From contig JAPLNJ010000839.1 of NCBI GenBank assembly GCA_026692885.1, positions 1-26,489 on the forward strand: a stretch of DNA of 26,489 nucleotides, given 5' to 3'. The notes beneath the pieces are model-generated. The model searched no databases. It was not told where the DNA came from and saw nothing but the letters and a program-made list of their open reading frames with translations. Every line of letters begins with the position of its first letter. Within the stretch, counting starts at the first letter, position 1. Below are positions 7,986 through 15,363 of the stretch, piece by piece. Made by a program: the position numbers and the translations under genes. This DNA is from Planctomycetota bacterium. Its GTDB lineage: Bacteria > Planctomycetota > Planctomycetia > Pirellulales > Pirellulaceae.

Positions 7986-10120
7986 CCGGCCATCCTCCAC
8001 CAGGTGCGCAACGACATCCAGGCGAACGCCAGCACCACCGCCAACACGATGTAGGTCAAGTAGATGTTCACTTGCCCTTGTTGCAGAATGCGGAGTTGGG
8101 CGCAGCGCCGCGCCCCCCGAGCGAACAGCGGTTCAACCACTTTTTCACACAGCGGATCGGGGCTGTGCGAGACAAAATCGCTGCCGGCGGGGAAGAGCCC
8201 CGCGGGTGATTGGATCGTGTTGTGGGGACGCAGAAAGCGGGGCAATAGTCGTTTGCTTGACATTTCCGCGAACGACTGCCCCGTGTATTGCATGCGCGCC
8301 GTGGGACGCACGTAGCCACAAGCCCAGGTGGATCCTGAGACGCTGGTAGACGCACGGGCCAGCGCCGCCAGCAGCGCGGAGATCATTCCGATCACACCCC
8401 ACAGCCAAGCATTGAACAGGCCCACGGAGACCAAGAACTCCCGCGTCTGCTGCAGGGTGGAACTGGTTACCGCGTGAGGACTTCCCTGCAATTGCAGCAG
8501 CGCTTGGGCGAGGCCGTCCAATGCGACACAAGGCAGCACCGCCAGGACCAGACACGCGGCCGCCAGCAGGCACAGCGGCGCCACCATCCAACGCGACGAC
8601 TCCCGCGCCCGGCCCGCTGCCGCGCTCCGCGGGGAACCCAGCAGGGCGATACCGGTTAAGCGAACATAGGCCACTGCTGCCAGCCCCCCCACGAGAGCCA
8701 GTAGTCCGACGGCCAGCAATGCCGTCAGGCCGTGATCGCGGAGCGGCGAGAGCCCACTGTGCAGCAGCGCTAGGTACATCAGCCACTTACTGGTAAAGCC
8801 GTTGAGCGGCGGCAGGGCAGCCATGGCCACAGCTCCCAGGGTCATCGTTCTCGCCGTCCACGGCATGCGGTGCATGAGTCCCCCCAGCTGTTCCAGGTCG
8901 CGTGTCCCCGTGGCGTGCAAGACGCTTCCGGCGGCCAAGAACATGAGGCTCTTCATCAAGGCGTGGTTCCATAAGTGCAGCAGAGCACCCGCCAGACCCA
9001 AGGTTTCTACCAGGGGCCGTTGCGTGGCCTGTCCCCAGAACCCGAGACCTAACGAGAGGACGATGAGTCCGATGTTCTCGATGCTGGAATAGGCCAGGAC
9101 GCGTTTGATGTCTCGCTGGTAGACGGCCAGCGAAATGCCGACCAAGGCGGTGATCATCCCCGTGACCGCCAGAGTAATTCCCCACCACGGAGCCGGTGGA
9201 CCTAGGAAAGTGAGCACGCGCAGCAGTCCGTACAGTCCCAGTTTGATCATGACGCCCGACATGAGCGCCGAGACATGCGACGGGGCGGCGGGGTGCGCCT
9301 CCGGCAGCCACACGTGGAACGGCACGATCCCGGCCTTCGCACCGAAGCCGACAAGAGCCAGGACAAAGACCACTCCGGCGGTGGTGGCGCTTCGCGGCTG
9401 TGAAAGAATCAAATCGGCCGACGAGGCTTGCACCGCGTGTAGAGTGGGCTGTGCGCACCCGGCACAAGCGGTTGTGGTGGGCCCAGCCCACCCTGCGATT
9501 TTTTCACCGCCGCTTTGCGTTGTGACATCGTGAAACGCTGCGAACTCCAGGCTCCCTGCCTGATTTCCGAGAAGCAGAAACGCCGCCAGCAGAAAGGGCA
9601 GTCCCAGCTGCGTGGCCACTAGGTAGACCCAGCCAGCACGGCGCACGCCGCCCTCCTCGTGCTCGAAGGTGACCAAGAAAAACGCGGTCAGCGACATGAC
9701 CTCCCAGGCGACGATAAACAGCAGCACCGTCCGAGCCAGGACGACCAGTGTCATCCCGGCGATGAAGACGTTGAAGAAGAACCACGGCGTGCCCAACGAC
9801 TTGTGGTGGCGATAGGCCAACAGGTAGTGGGCGCCGTAGACGGCGGCCAGCACGGTCAGGCCCAGGATCGGCAGCAGGAAGACGGCCCCCAGAGCATCCA
9901 GTTCCACCAGGAACCGGCCATGGACCGCGTCCCAGGGCAGCTGCAGTGATTCGCAGCCGCCGTGGAGCAGGACCCGCACGGTCGGCGTCACACCGAGCAG
10001 CGCGCCCAACACTGCGGCGGAGGCGCCCAGCGTGCTCGCCGAGCGGGGAAAGCGTGAAAGGGCCACGGCCCCCACCCCACCCAGTATCCAAACGATGATT
10101 CCTGCCAGGATGGCCTCCAT
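7982..10120 (-). CDS. hyfB: HyfB/NuoL-like antiporter subunit, copy 1
   Basis: This 712-residue member of the Proton_antipo_M family keeps GAKAGIVPFHVWLPEAHPAA, then PSHVSALMSGVMIKLGLYGL, then YQRDIKRVLAYSSIENIGLI. Compared with the next gene it carries about 35-40 extra residues at 201-239. Residues 209-227 (IAGWAGPTTT...AQPTLH region) are encoded by a short inverted-repeat sequence at 9439-9496 that resembles intergenic repeats elsewhere in this window, so the insertion is probably a captured repeat. The frame stays open through it. The start is one base after the EIIA-HTH stop, so the regulator and complex share a transcript. Expected role: ion translocation in the membrane arm. Confidence 0.9.
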   Translation of the reverse strand: MEAILAGIIVWILGGVGAVALSRFPRSASTLGASAAVLGALLGVTPTVRVLLHGGCESLQLPWDAVHGRFLVELDALGAVFLLPILGLTVLAAVYGAHYLLAYRHHKSLGTPWFFFNVFIAGMTLVVLARTVLLFIVAWEVMSLTAFFLVTFEHEEGGVRRAGWVYLVATQLGLPFLLAAFLLLGNQAGSLEFAAFHDVTTQSGGEKIAGWAGPTTTACAGCAQPTLHAVQASSADLILSQPRSATTAGVVFVLALVGFGAKAGIVPFHVWLPEAHPAAPSHVSALMSGVMIKLGLYGLLRVLTFLGPPAPWWGITLAVTGMITALVGISLAVYQRDIKRVLAYSSIENIGLIVLSLGLGFWGQATQRPLVETLGLAGALLHLWNHALMKSLMFLAAGSVLHATGTRDLEQLGGLMHRMPWTARTMTLGAVAMAALPPLNGFTSKWLMYLALLHSGLSPLRDHGLTALLAVGLLALVGGLAAVAYVRLTGIALLGSPRSAAAGRARESSRWMVAPLCLLAAACLVLAVLPCVALDGLAQALLQLQGSPHAVTSSTLQQTREFLVSVGLFNAWLWGVIGMISALLAALARASTSVSGSTWACGYVRPTARMQYTGQSFAEMSSKRLLPRFLRPHNTIQSPAGLFPAGSDFVSHSPDPLCEKVVEPLFARGARRCAQLRILQQGQVNIYLTYIVLAVVLAFAWMSLRTWWRMAG
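9439..9496. repeat. Intragenic repeat with inverted ends inside hyfB copy 1
   Basis: Ends 9439-9451 and 9484-9496 are inverted copies (11 of 13 match), reading GTAGAGTGGGCTG and, on the other strand, GCAGGGTGGGCTG. These resemble the GTAGGGTGGG ends of the elements at 17111-17496 and 25458-25596. It is translated in frame within hyfB residues 209-227. The interior does not match the larger elements. Confidence 0.55.
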
Positions 10121-10121
10121 C

Positions 10122-10829
10122 TTAAGCCGCCACCCTCTTCATCCCGCCGTCGGGTCCCGTCAAACTCGACTCGACGCGGCACACCTCCAGCAGGAGTTCC
10201 TCGCGCGGGGCTTGGCGCAGCAGCGTCTCCCGGAACTTGCCGTCATGCAGGGCGAAAGATAACCGCGAGAGCAATTGCAGGTGGCTCCGGGTAGTCGGGC
10301 TGATGATCGAGAACAGGACATGCACGGGCTTGCCGTCCAACGCACCGAAATCGACCGGCTGCGCCAAGAAGGCCAGCGTGATCATCGGCCTAACCACCTG
10401 CAGCACAATCGGGTTTCGGACGTGGGGGATGGCGATGCCGTCACCGAGGGCGGTGGAGGCCAAGGCTTCCCGCGCGAGGAACAGTTGCAACAGCAGTTCG
10501 CGGTCCAGGCTGTCGGGCAACGGCAGGAACTGCACTAACGCGCGCAGCGCCTGCTCCTTATTCGTATTCGGGAGCTGGTACACAATGCCGCCTTCTGCGA
10601 GGGCTTCGGCCAAGGTAGGAAGCGGCTCTGCGGCCATTTCTTGATGGTTGAACACCTCCAGCGAAACCGCGATCTGGTTGGCTGTCGCCCACTCCAGCAC
10701 CTCGACACGGTTGAAGCGGTGCTGGCCAGTCACGTATTGGGCAGGCAGACCTCGCTGCCGGACCCAGCGCGTCACCGTGGACTCGGACACATTGAGGCAC
10801 CGACTCACGTCCCGAACCGTCAATTGCAC
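10122..10829 (-). CDS. HTH (excisionase-type) - PTS EIIA (PtsN/fructose type) regulator, operon leader
   Basis: This 235-residue protein has a MerR/excisionase-like helix-turn-helix (residues 1-56; LNVSESTVTRWVRQRGLPAQ) and a PTS_EIIA_2 domain (about 68-222). The EIIA active-site histidine is H136 in GDGIAIPHVRNP, and the second conserved histidine is H183 in RSHLQLLS. Phosphorylation at H136 by an HPr/NPr-like donor would be expected. The DNA-binding module suggests that phosphorylation controls transcription, which is inference. The start is GTG, supported by AAGGAG six bases upstream. It ends one base before hyfB copy 1, so it is co-transcribed with the complex and is a good candidate for its regulator. 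A close paralogue lies at 11761-12450. Confidence 0.88.
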   Translation of the reverse strand: MQLTVRDVSRCLNVSESTVTRWVRQRGLPAQYVTGQHRFNRVEVLEWATANQIAVSLEVFNHQEMAAEPLPTLAEALAEGGIVYQLPNTNKEQALRALVQFLPLPDSLDRELLLQLFLAREALASTALGDGIAIPHVRNPIVLQVVRPMITLAFLAQPVDFGALDGKPVHVLFSIISPTTRSHLQLLSRLSFALHDGKFRETLLRQAPREELLLEVCRVESSLTGPDGGMKRVAA

Positions 10830-10878
10830 TTCTTACTCCTTTGTGTCCGCGCAGAAATAATTTGGTCAGTTTCGTGTA

Positions 10879-10930
10879 GGACGGATTGGCGATCCGGCCG
10901 GTATTTCCCGGCCGGATCGTCAATCCGTCC
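10879..10930. terminator. 23-bp hairpin between arsR-like gene and EIIA-HTH gene
   Basis: Arms 10879-10901 and 10908-10930 pair over 23 bases with one G/T-type mismatch around a 6-base loop. It lies in the 152-bp gap after the ArsR-type gene on the same strand. It could end that transcript or protect mRNA ends. There is no clear T-run, and it starts TGTAGGACGG like the hairpin near 15364, so it may instead be a dispersed palindromic repeat. Confidence 0.5.
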
Positions 10931-10981
10931 CACGGTTAGCGTTCAACTTATTCCCGCGAGAGCGTTTCGCTGCTGTTTCAC

Positions 10982-11326
10982 TCATTTCGGTGCGTCGCCG
11001 TCCGTCTCCATGCCTTTAAGCATTTCCAGCGATTCGTTCAAGTGCGATTCGAAGTACTGTCGCATGAGTTCGAGGACTTTGCCGAGAATCGGATCTCGCA
11101 AAGAGTAGAAGACTTGGTTGCCGTTCTTACGCCCGGTGACAATTTGGCGGGAGCGCAGCACCGCGAGGTGCTGCGAGGCATTGGCCTGTTCGATGCCCAG
11201 TTGCTCAAGAATTCGGCTGACCGGCACCTCTCCCTCGGCACACAGCAATTCGACGACCGCAATGCGGGTCGGGTGAGCCAGGGCCTGAAAGCACCCGGCC
11301 TTGAATTGCCGCAGTTTGTCCTGCAT
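10982..11326 (-). CDS. ArsR/SmtB-family transcriptional regulator
   Basis: This 114-residue winged-helix repressor has the family signature ALAHPTRIAVVELL, followed by a recognition helix segment (EQANASQHLAVLRSRQIVTG) and the wing (GNQVFYSL). The longer reading from 11443 is rejected because the ATG at 11326 has GAGGAG seven bases upstream and matches the usual family length. The ELCVCDL metal site of classical metal sensors is not present; only C12 and the cysteine in ELLC are seen, so a metal ligand is not predicted. It lies between the two EIIA-HTH genes on the same strand and may repress them or the downstream complex. Its signal is unknown. Confidence 0.9.
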   Translation of the reverse strand: MQDKLRQFKAGCFQALAHPTRIAVVELLCAEGEVPVSRILEQLGIEQANASQHLAVLRSRQIVTGRKNGNQVFYSLRDPILGKVLELMRQYFESHLNESLEMLKGMETDGDAPK

Positions 11327-11412
11327 GAAACTCCTCCTCGCCAGCCCCCCACGCCGCTGCGCGGTGAAATAATCGGAAGGAACTCGGTTGTTCCTAGGGA
11401 GCCGCGTTGCTA

Positions 11413-11576
11413 CGAACCACGGCCAACAAGTAGGGTCCATCAAGTTCCGCGCCGATGTACCTTCGGATCAGCCCTCATGGCGACGGTTTCTCAGCGAACC
11501 ACGGCCAACAAGTAGGGTCCATCAAGCTCCGCGCCGATGTACCTTCGGATCAGCCCTTAGGGCGACGGTTTCTCAG
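11413..11576. repeat. 82-bp tandem direct repeat, two copies
   Basis: Copy 1 (11413-11494) and copy 2 (11495-11576) match at 79 of 82 positions with no spacer. They lie in the 434-bp gap between the second EIIA-HTH gene and the ArsR-like gene, where I see no gene. The unit lacks the short-repeat/unique-spacer pattern of CRISPR. They could hold repeated binding sites upstream of arsR. Confidence 0.85.
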
Positions 11577-11601
11577 CGGTACATCGGCGCGGAGCTTGAT
11601 G
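11520..11601. repeat. 24-bp perfect inverted repeat overlapping tandem copy 2
   Basis: Bases 11520-11543 and 11578-11601 are exact reverse complements with a 34-nt loop. The left arm belongs to the second 82-bp repeat and the right arm follows it. Copy 1 has one mismatch to the right arm, so alternative pairing with either copy is possible. It may act as a terminator after the EIIA-HTH gene or as part of a mobile repeat. Confidence 0.75.
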
Positions 11602-11760
11602 TACCTTACTGCTCAGGAGTTCCTGCATTAGAGCAACAGCCCGCACGTCTGACTCGCCAGAACGCCAAAGGGGCCTTAGCATATTCGAAACTTCGAATGC
11701 CGTAAAGGGCGATTGCCGAGAACTGAAGAGCGTCTACACACGGGCACTCGTCCATCCCGA

Positions 11761-12450
11761 TCAGGCTGCCGACGGCGGTGGAGACACGCTCTGATCGACG
11801 GCCAGGGCCGCGGCCAGAATCTCGTCGGCCGATCCTCGGCGGCCGAGAACTTCGGCAAACGTGGGGTGACGCAAGCCGAACGCGAGTCGCGAGAGCACAT
11901 GCAGGTGCGACTTGACCGTCGGGCTGACGATGGCAAACAGCGTGTGCACAGGCAGGCCGTCCACGGCGACGAAATCGATCGGGTGTTCCAGGAAACAGAG
12001 CGTGATCATCGGATGCGCAATGTGCATCACGATGGGATTTCGCGCGTGGGGGACGGCAATGCCATTGCCCAGGCCCGTCGAGCCGAGTGACTCACGGGCC
12101 AGCAATAACTGCAGCAGGAACTGCCGGTCCACTTCCTCGGACAGCGGTATCAACTCGACGACCGAACTCAACACGGATAGCTTGTCGGTGCCGGCCACAC
12201 GCGCATGAATTCCGCCAGCACGTAGCGCCTCGGCCAGTCCGGCCGTCGGCGTGGAGTGGTCTGTATCCTGGAAAATTTCGGCGGATACGCTGATTCGCTG
12301 CGAAGTGGCCCATTCCAACAATTCGGCCCGGTTCAGCCGATATTGGTCGTGAATCTTCGAAGCGGGCAACTCGCCCTTTTGGATCCACCGGTAAACGGTG
12401 TTCTCAGGAACGTTCAGTAGTTTCGCGGCATCTCGGACACTTAGTTGCAT
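11761..12450 (-). CDS. HTH (excisionase-type) - PTS EIIA regulator, paralogue 2
   Basis: This 229-residue protein has the same layout as the regulator at 10122-10829: an N-terminal excisionase-like HTH (residues 1-56; LLNVPENTVYRWIQKGELPA) and a PTS_EIIA_2 domain with active-site H135 in GNGIAVPHARNP plus a second histidine in KSHLHVLS. The start at 12450 was chosen over 12588 because it aligns with the paralogue's first residues (MQL-S/T-VRD) and removes a low-complexity extension. It is separated from the ArsR-like gene by 434 bp of repeats, so it is probably its own transcription unit. Regulation of the adjacent membrane complex is an inference from position. Confidence 0.88.
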   Translation of the reverse strand: MQLSVRDAAKLLNVPENTVYRWIQKGELPASKIHDQYRLNRAELLEWATSQRISVSAEIFQDTDHSTPTAGLAEALRAGGIHARVAGTDKLSVLSSVVELIPLSEEVDRQFLLQLLLARESLGSTGLGNGIAVPHARNPIVMHIAHPMITLCFLEHPIDFVAVDGLPVHTLFAIVSPTVKSHLHVLSRLAFGLRHPTFAEVLGRRGSADEILAAALAVDQSVSPPPSAA

Positions 12451-12613
12451 TTCTGGCTGTCTGCCTCCCGTCTTATCTTCCCCAACCGCGAATGCAGAGG
12501 GGTGCCGAGTATAGCAGTGCTTGCCTGTCGGAGCAACCTGAATCGCCACGTGATACCTGGGCGATTCGCTCGGCGCGGAAGCTACCAATTCGCTTAACCG
12601 CGACCCAGAAGCG

Positions 12614-12841
12614 GCTGCTGGCGACAGCGGTCGGCGGCCCTGATCGTAACGTTGCGCACGGCTGTCGGTGCCGACAATGATCCGGGTGGCTGGTGGCTGA
12701 GCCTAAGCGAAGCCCCAGTCCCCGGTTTCTGGGGCATCGCTGCACTCCGCCCCAGCCACCCTGACCTCCTGCTGCTAGCGTTTTGCGCAACGTTATGATC
12801 AAGGCCGCCGTCGGCATTGCCGACCGCAGCTGACCAGCAGC
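12614..12841. repeat. Large imperfect inverted-repeat element in the gap upstream of the EIIA-HTH gene
   Basis: Arms 12614-12658 and 12784-12841 are inverted copies; the right arm has a short insertion, and the inner ~22 bases (12637-12658 with 12784-12805) differ at two positions. An inner hairpin sits at 12706-12718 and 12729-12741 with one mismatch. Bases 12773-12805 match bases 1-33 of the window. It has no coding potential and looks like a non-autonomous repeat. The remaining part of the 12451-12859 gap (12451-12613) should hold the promoter of the EIIA gene, but no clear -35/-10 pair was seen. Confidence 0.65.
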
Positions 12842-12859
12842 CTCCTGGGGGCGGCGCGG

Positions 12860-13669
12860 CTACGCGTGCATGACTTGACCGCCGTCCACGTTGATCGTCT
12901 GGCCGGTGATATTCTGGGCTCGCACCGAGGCCAGGAAGACGGCGACTGCGGCGATGTCTTCCGGGGTCTGCCAGCGGCCCAGCGGCGAGATGCGTCGGAC
13001 CTTGTCGTCGGCCCAGGCCTCGTACGACAGGCGACCAACTTCGGGTTGCTGGTCGTACCACGCTTGCCAGACCGAGCGGTTCAAGGGCGTCTTGATCATG
13101 CCCGGACAAACCAGGTTGACGCGGATGTTGTAGGGCGCGAGATCTTTGGCGGCGCATTGCCCGAAATTGATCACGGCCGCCTTGGCGGCACTGTAGGGCG
13201 GGTCCGTCTGCGAGCCGATCTGGCCGGCGATGGACGAGAAGAACAGAAATGTCCCGCCCCGCCGTTGGATCATCGACGGCGAAAATGCCTGGGCCGCGTG
13301 GACGGGCGCCATGATGTTCACGTGCAACACGCGGGGCCAATCCGTCGGCTGCAGGTTCCAAAACGGAAACCCGAATTTTCCCGACCCGATCCCGGCTGCC
13401 ACTACGACGTGATCACAACGGCCCAGTTCGGTGAGTACCGCTTGGGCGGTCCGCTCGACCGCGGCGAAATCGGCGGCATCCGCGGTGATGGCCAGCGTAC
13501 GGGCGTTTGTCTCGCGTTGCAACTGAGCCGCCACCTCGTGCACCGACGGGGAGATGTCCACCAACGCCACCGCCGCTTGCTCGCGAGCGAACTCCCAGGC
13601 GACCGCTCGCCCCAGCCCGCTCGCTCCCCCCAGCACAACCGCCACGTCACCCGCGAGTTGTAGATCCAT
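12860..13669 (-). CDS. Short-chain dehydrogenase/reductase (SDR)
   Basis: This 269-residue classical SDR is an NAD(P)-dependent alcohol or ketone oxidoreductase in the cytoplasm. The nucleotide-binding glycine motif is GGASGLG (14-20). N118, S145/S146, Y159 and K163 (YSAAK) give the catalytic tetrad, and CPGMIKT and the C-terminal GQTINVDGG fit the family. D38 after the second strand (VALVDIS) suggests NAD(H) preference, which is an inference. It starts 13 bp after the FAD-dependent gene on the same strand, so the two are probably co-transcribed. Substrate unknown; the 3-oxoacyl-ACP reductase label often used for such proteins would be a guess. Confidence 0.9.
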   Translation of the reverse strand: MDLQLAGDVAVVLGGASGLGRAVAWEFAREQAAVALVDISPSVHEVAAQLQRETNARTLAITADAADFAAVERTAQAVLTELGRCDHVVVAAGIGSGKFGFPFWNLQPTDWPRVLHVNIMAPVHAAQAFSPSMIQRRGGTFLFFSSIAGQIGSQTDPPYSAAKAAVINFGQCAAKDLAPYNIRVNLVCPGMIKTPLNRSVWQAWYDQQPEVGRLSYEAWADDKVRRISPLGRWQTPEDIAAVAVFLASVRAQNITGQTINVDGGQVMHA

Positions 13670-13682
13670 GCCGCATGAACCC

Positions 13683-14942
13683 TCACAGCTTCACCGTGGC
13701 GTACAAGTCCAGATCCGCGCGATCACCGATAATGGAAAATAGACCGCGAATCTGGTCCAGTCCCGTCGCAAACACGAAACTCGAATCCCGTCCGTAGCTC
13801 TTGGCGCCGAGGATGTAGAAGTTCGGTTCCGGGTTGAGCAGAGTCTGGGGTGGGCAGGCTGGCGGCAGGCCCCCCGCGGTCGTGTGACCGCGCAAGGCGA
13901 CCGCCAGTCGGCGCGGCGCCCCGGTGACATAGCAAGACGGCACCTGCAGTTCCGCGTAGATGGAATCGTCACCACGATAACCGACGCTGGCGACAATCCG
14001 GTCGAATCGCTGCTCACCGGCGTGCTGTCCGGAGCAGCGCACGACGAATTGGTCCTGCTCGGCATCGTGCGTTACCGCCTCGACAACGGTGACCGGCCAG
14101 TACTCGATCACCGAGCCTTCTCCGCGGGCGTAAAGGTTGGCGGCCAAGGCCAACTCCCGCCGACTGTGCAGCGGATCGCTGGCGACAGATCGGATCGGAC
14201 CGAGGTCGATTTCCTCAGGTGGTCGCGCGGTAACCCAAGTCAACTGCGTGCCCGGCGCCTGCAGCGCAAGGCCGTACAGGGCCACCGCGTTCGTAGCCGC
14301 CGAATATCCATCGCCGATCAATAGCGTGTGCCGCCCGGCATAGCGGTCTCGCTCCCGGCCTTCAATGTCTGGCAAGCCATACTCGATGCGATCCCGCAGC
14401 GAGGTTTCCCCGATGGCTGGCCCGCCGCCAGGCCCCAGCCAGTTCGGATTTCCATAGACCCCTGTGGTATCGATAACGATGTCGGCTTGCTCGCTGAACT
14501 CACTGCCGGACTGCTCCCGGAGCAGAATGCGGAACGGAGAATCACCCCGCTCGGGCAAATCGGGCAGGTCCTCCTTCAACAGCTCCTGCCGCGAGACACC
14601 AATTACCGTGACATGCTCGCGGATGTGGTCGACCAACAGGTCCGTTTGCGCCAGCGGGAGCAGATACTGCCGCACCCACTCGCGCCCGATGAGCGGCGAG
14701 CTCGGATTCGGCGGGCGGTATTTGTCGTCTTGCGCGGCCAGAGCCGCCAACCCCAAGCGGGAGCAATTCCGCGAGAACGGCATGAACATCCGCACGTGGC
14801 CCCAACGCAACACGTTGTCGGCAATGGTGCCACGTTCGTAGAGCTTCACGTCATAGCCGAGAAATCGGGCGTACAACGCCGTCTCCAGGCCCATCGGGCC
14901 GGCGCCAAGAATCGCAATCGTTGCAGGTGTGTCAACCGACAT
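13683..14942 (-). CDS. FAD/NAD(P)-dependent oxidoreductase (flavin monooxygenase-like)
   Basis: This 419-residue protein has an N-terminal FAD-binding Rossmann motif GAGPMG (13-18) and a second dinucleotide-binding motif GDGYSA (210-215). IDTTGVYGNPN (about 158-167) resembles the motif joining the two domains in flavin monooxygenase-type enzymes (Pyr_redox_3). A C-terminal FAD-contact segment is likely near ATGLDQIRG. The ATG at 14942 is preferred over 15029, since the extra 29 residues do not fit the family, although no strong ribosome site precedes it. The partner gene is the SDR just downstream. The reaction is unknown; the pair could oxidise and then reduce a common metabolite. Confidence 0.82.
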   Translation of the reverse strand: MSVDTPATIAILGAGPMGLETALYARFLGYDVKLYERGTIADNVLRWGHVRMFMPFSRNCSRLGLAALAAQDDKYRPPNPSSPLIGREWVRQYLLPLAQTDLLVDHIREHVTVIGVSRQELLKEDLPDLPERGDSPFRILLREQSGSEFSEQADIVIDTTGVYGNPNWLGPGGGPAIGETSLRDRIEYGLPDIEGRERDRYAGRHTLLIGDGYSAATNAVALYGLALQAPGTQLTWVTARPPEEIDLGPIRSVASDPLHSRRELALAANLYARGEGSVIEYWPVTVVEAVTHDAEQDQFVVRCSGQHAGEQRFDRIVASVGYRGDDSIYAELQVPSCYVTGAPRRLAVALRGHTTAGGLPPACPPQTLLNPEPNFYILGAKSYGRDSSFVFATGLDQIRGLFSIIGDRADLDLYATVKL

Positions 14943-15073
14943 GGCATCCGTTCTACGAGATAACCTGCCTTTTTGCCAGTAGGCTGGCCACGCCAACTGG
15001 CAGCAAATGGTTTTTCCAGGTGTCGGCATTCACTTTGGTATTTGACGAATGCCCCCGGCTCGCCCGGGGATGC

Positions 15074-15333
15074 TTACGTCCGTCGCTTGCACAGGTCGTT
15101 CAGGAAGTTCACTGGGTTGTCGCGGTGCCCTTTGCTGACCGTTCCGTTGACGACGCCACGTTCACCGTACTGGATGTATTCCGAGCAGACCCTGGCCACC
15201 GCCCACGTAACCTGATTGCCATCGGAACGTTGACGGTGGCTGCGGGACGCGAGATACTGAGGCGACTTTGTTTCCGCTCCTCGTCCAGCCGCTGAATCGT
15301 CGTCCAATCGGTGTAAGGCGAGCGGAAGGACAT
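15074..15333 (-). pseudogene. Small unrecognised ORF interrupted by an apparent 1-nt deletion
   Basis: Two overlapping minus-strand frames read like one short protein of about 86 residues. The first (from ATG 15333) gives a basic start including IQRLDEERKQSRLSISRPAA. Near 15225-15232 the protein-like reading moves to another frame, with WAVARVCSEYIQYGERGVVN, then GHRDNPVNFLNDLCKRRT and a stop at 15074. One missing base in the TTCC tract would join them. I do not recognise the family. It could be a decayed gene, a sequencing indel or chance, and no strong ribosome site is seen. The nearby hairpin at 15364-15444 lies upstream. Confidence 0.35.
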
Positions 15334-15363
15334 AACTTACCCAACCCGATGTAGGATGGTCTT

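Noticed and set aside
7982..10120. DabB of a DAB inorganic-carbon uptake system
   Set aside because: There is no DabA partner, and the gene sits in a complete Hyf-type subunit set.
10982..11326. Classical arsenic or zinc-sensing ArsR
   Set aside because: The metal-binding ELCVCDL-type motif is absent and no metal resistance genes are adjacent.
11413..11605. CRISPR array
   Set aside because: The repeat unit is 82 bp, directly adjoining with no variable spacers, and no cas genes are nearby.
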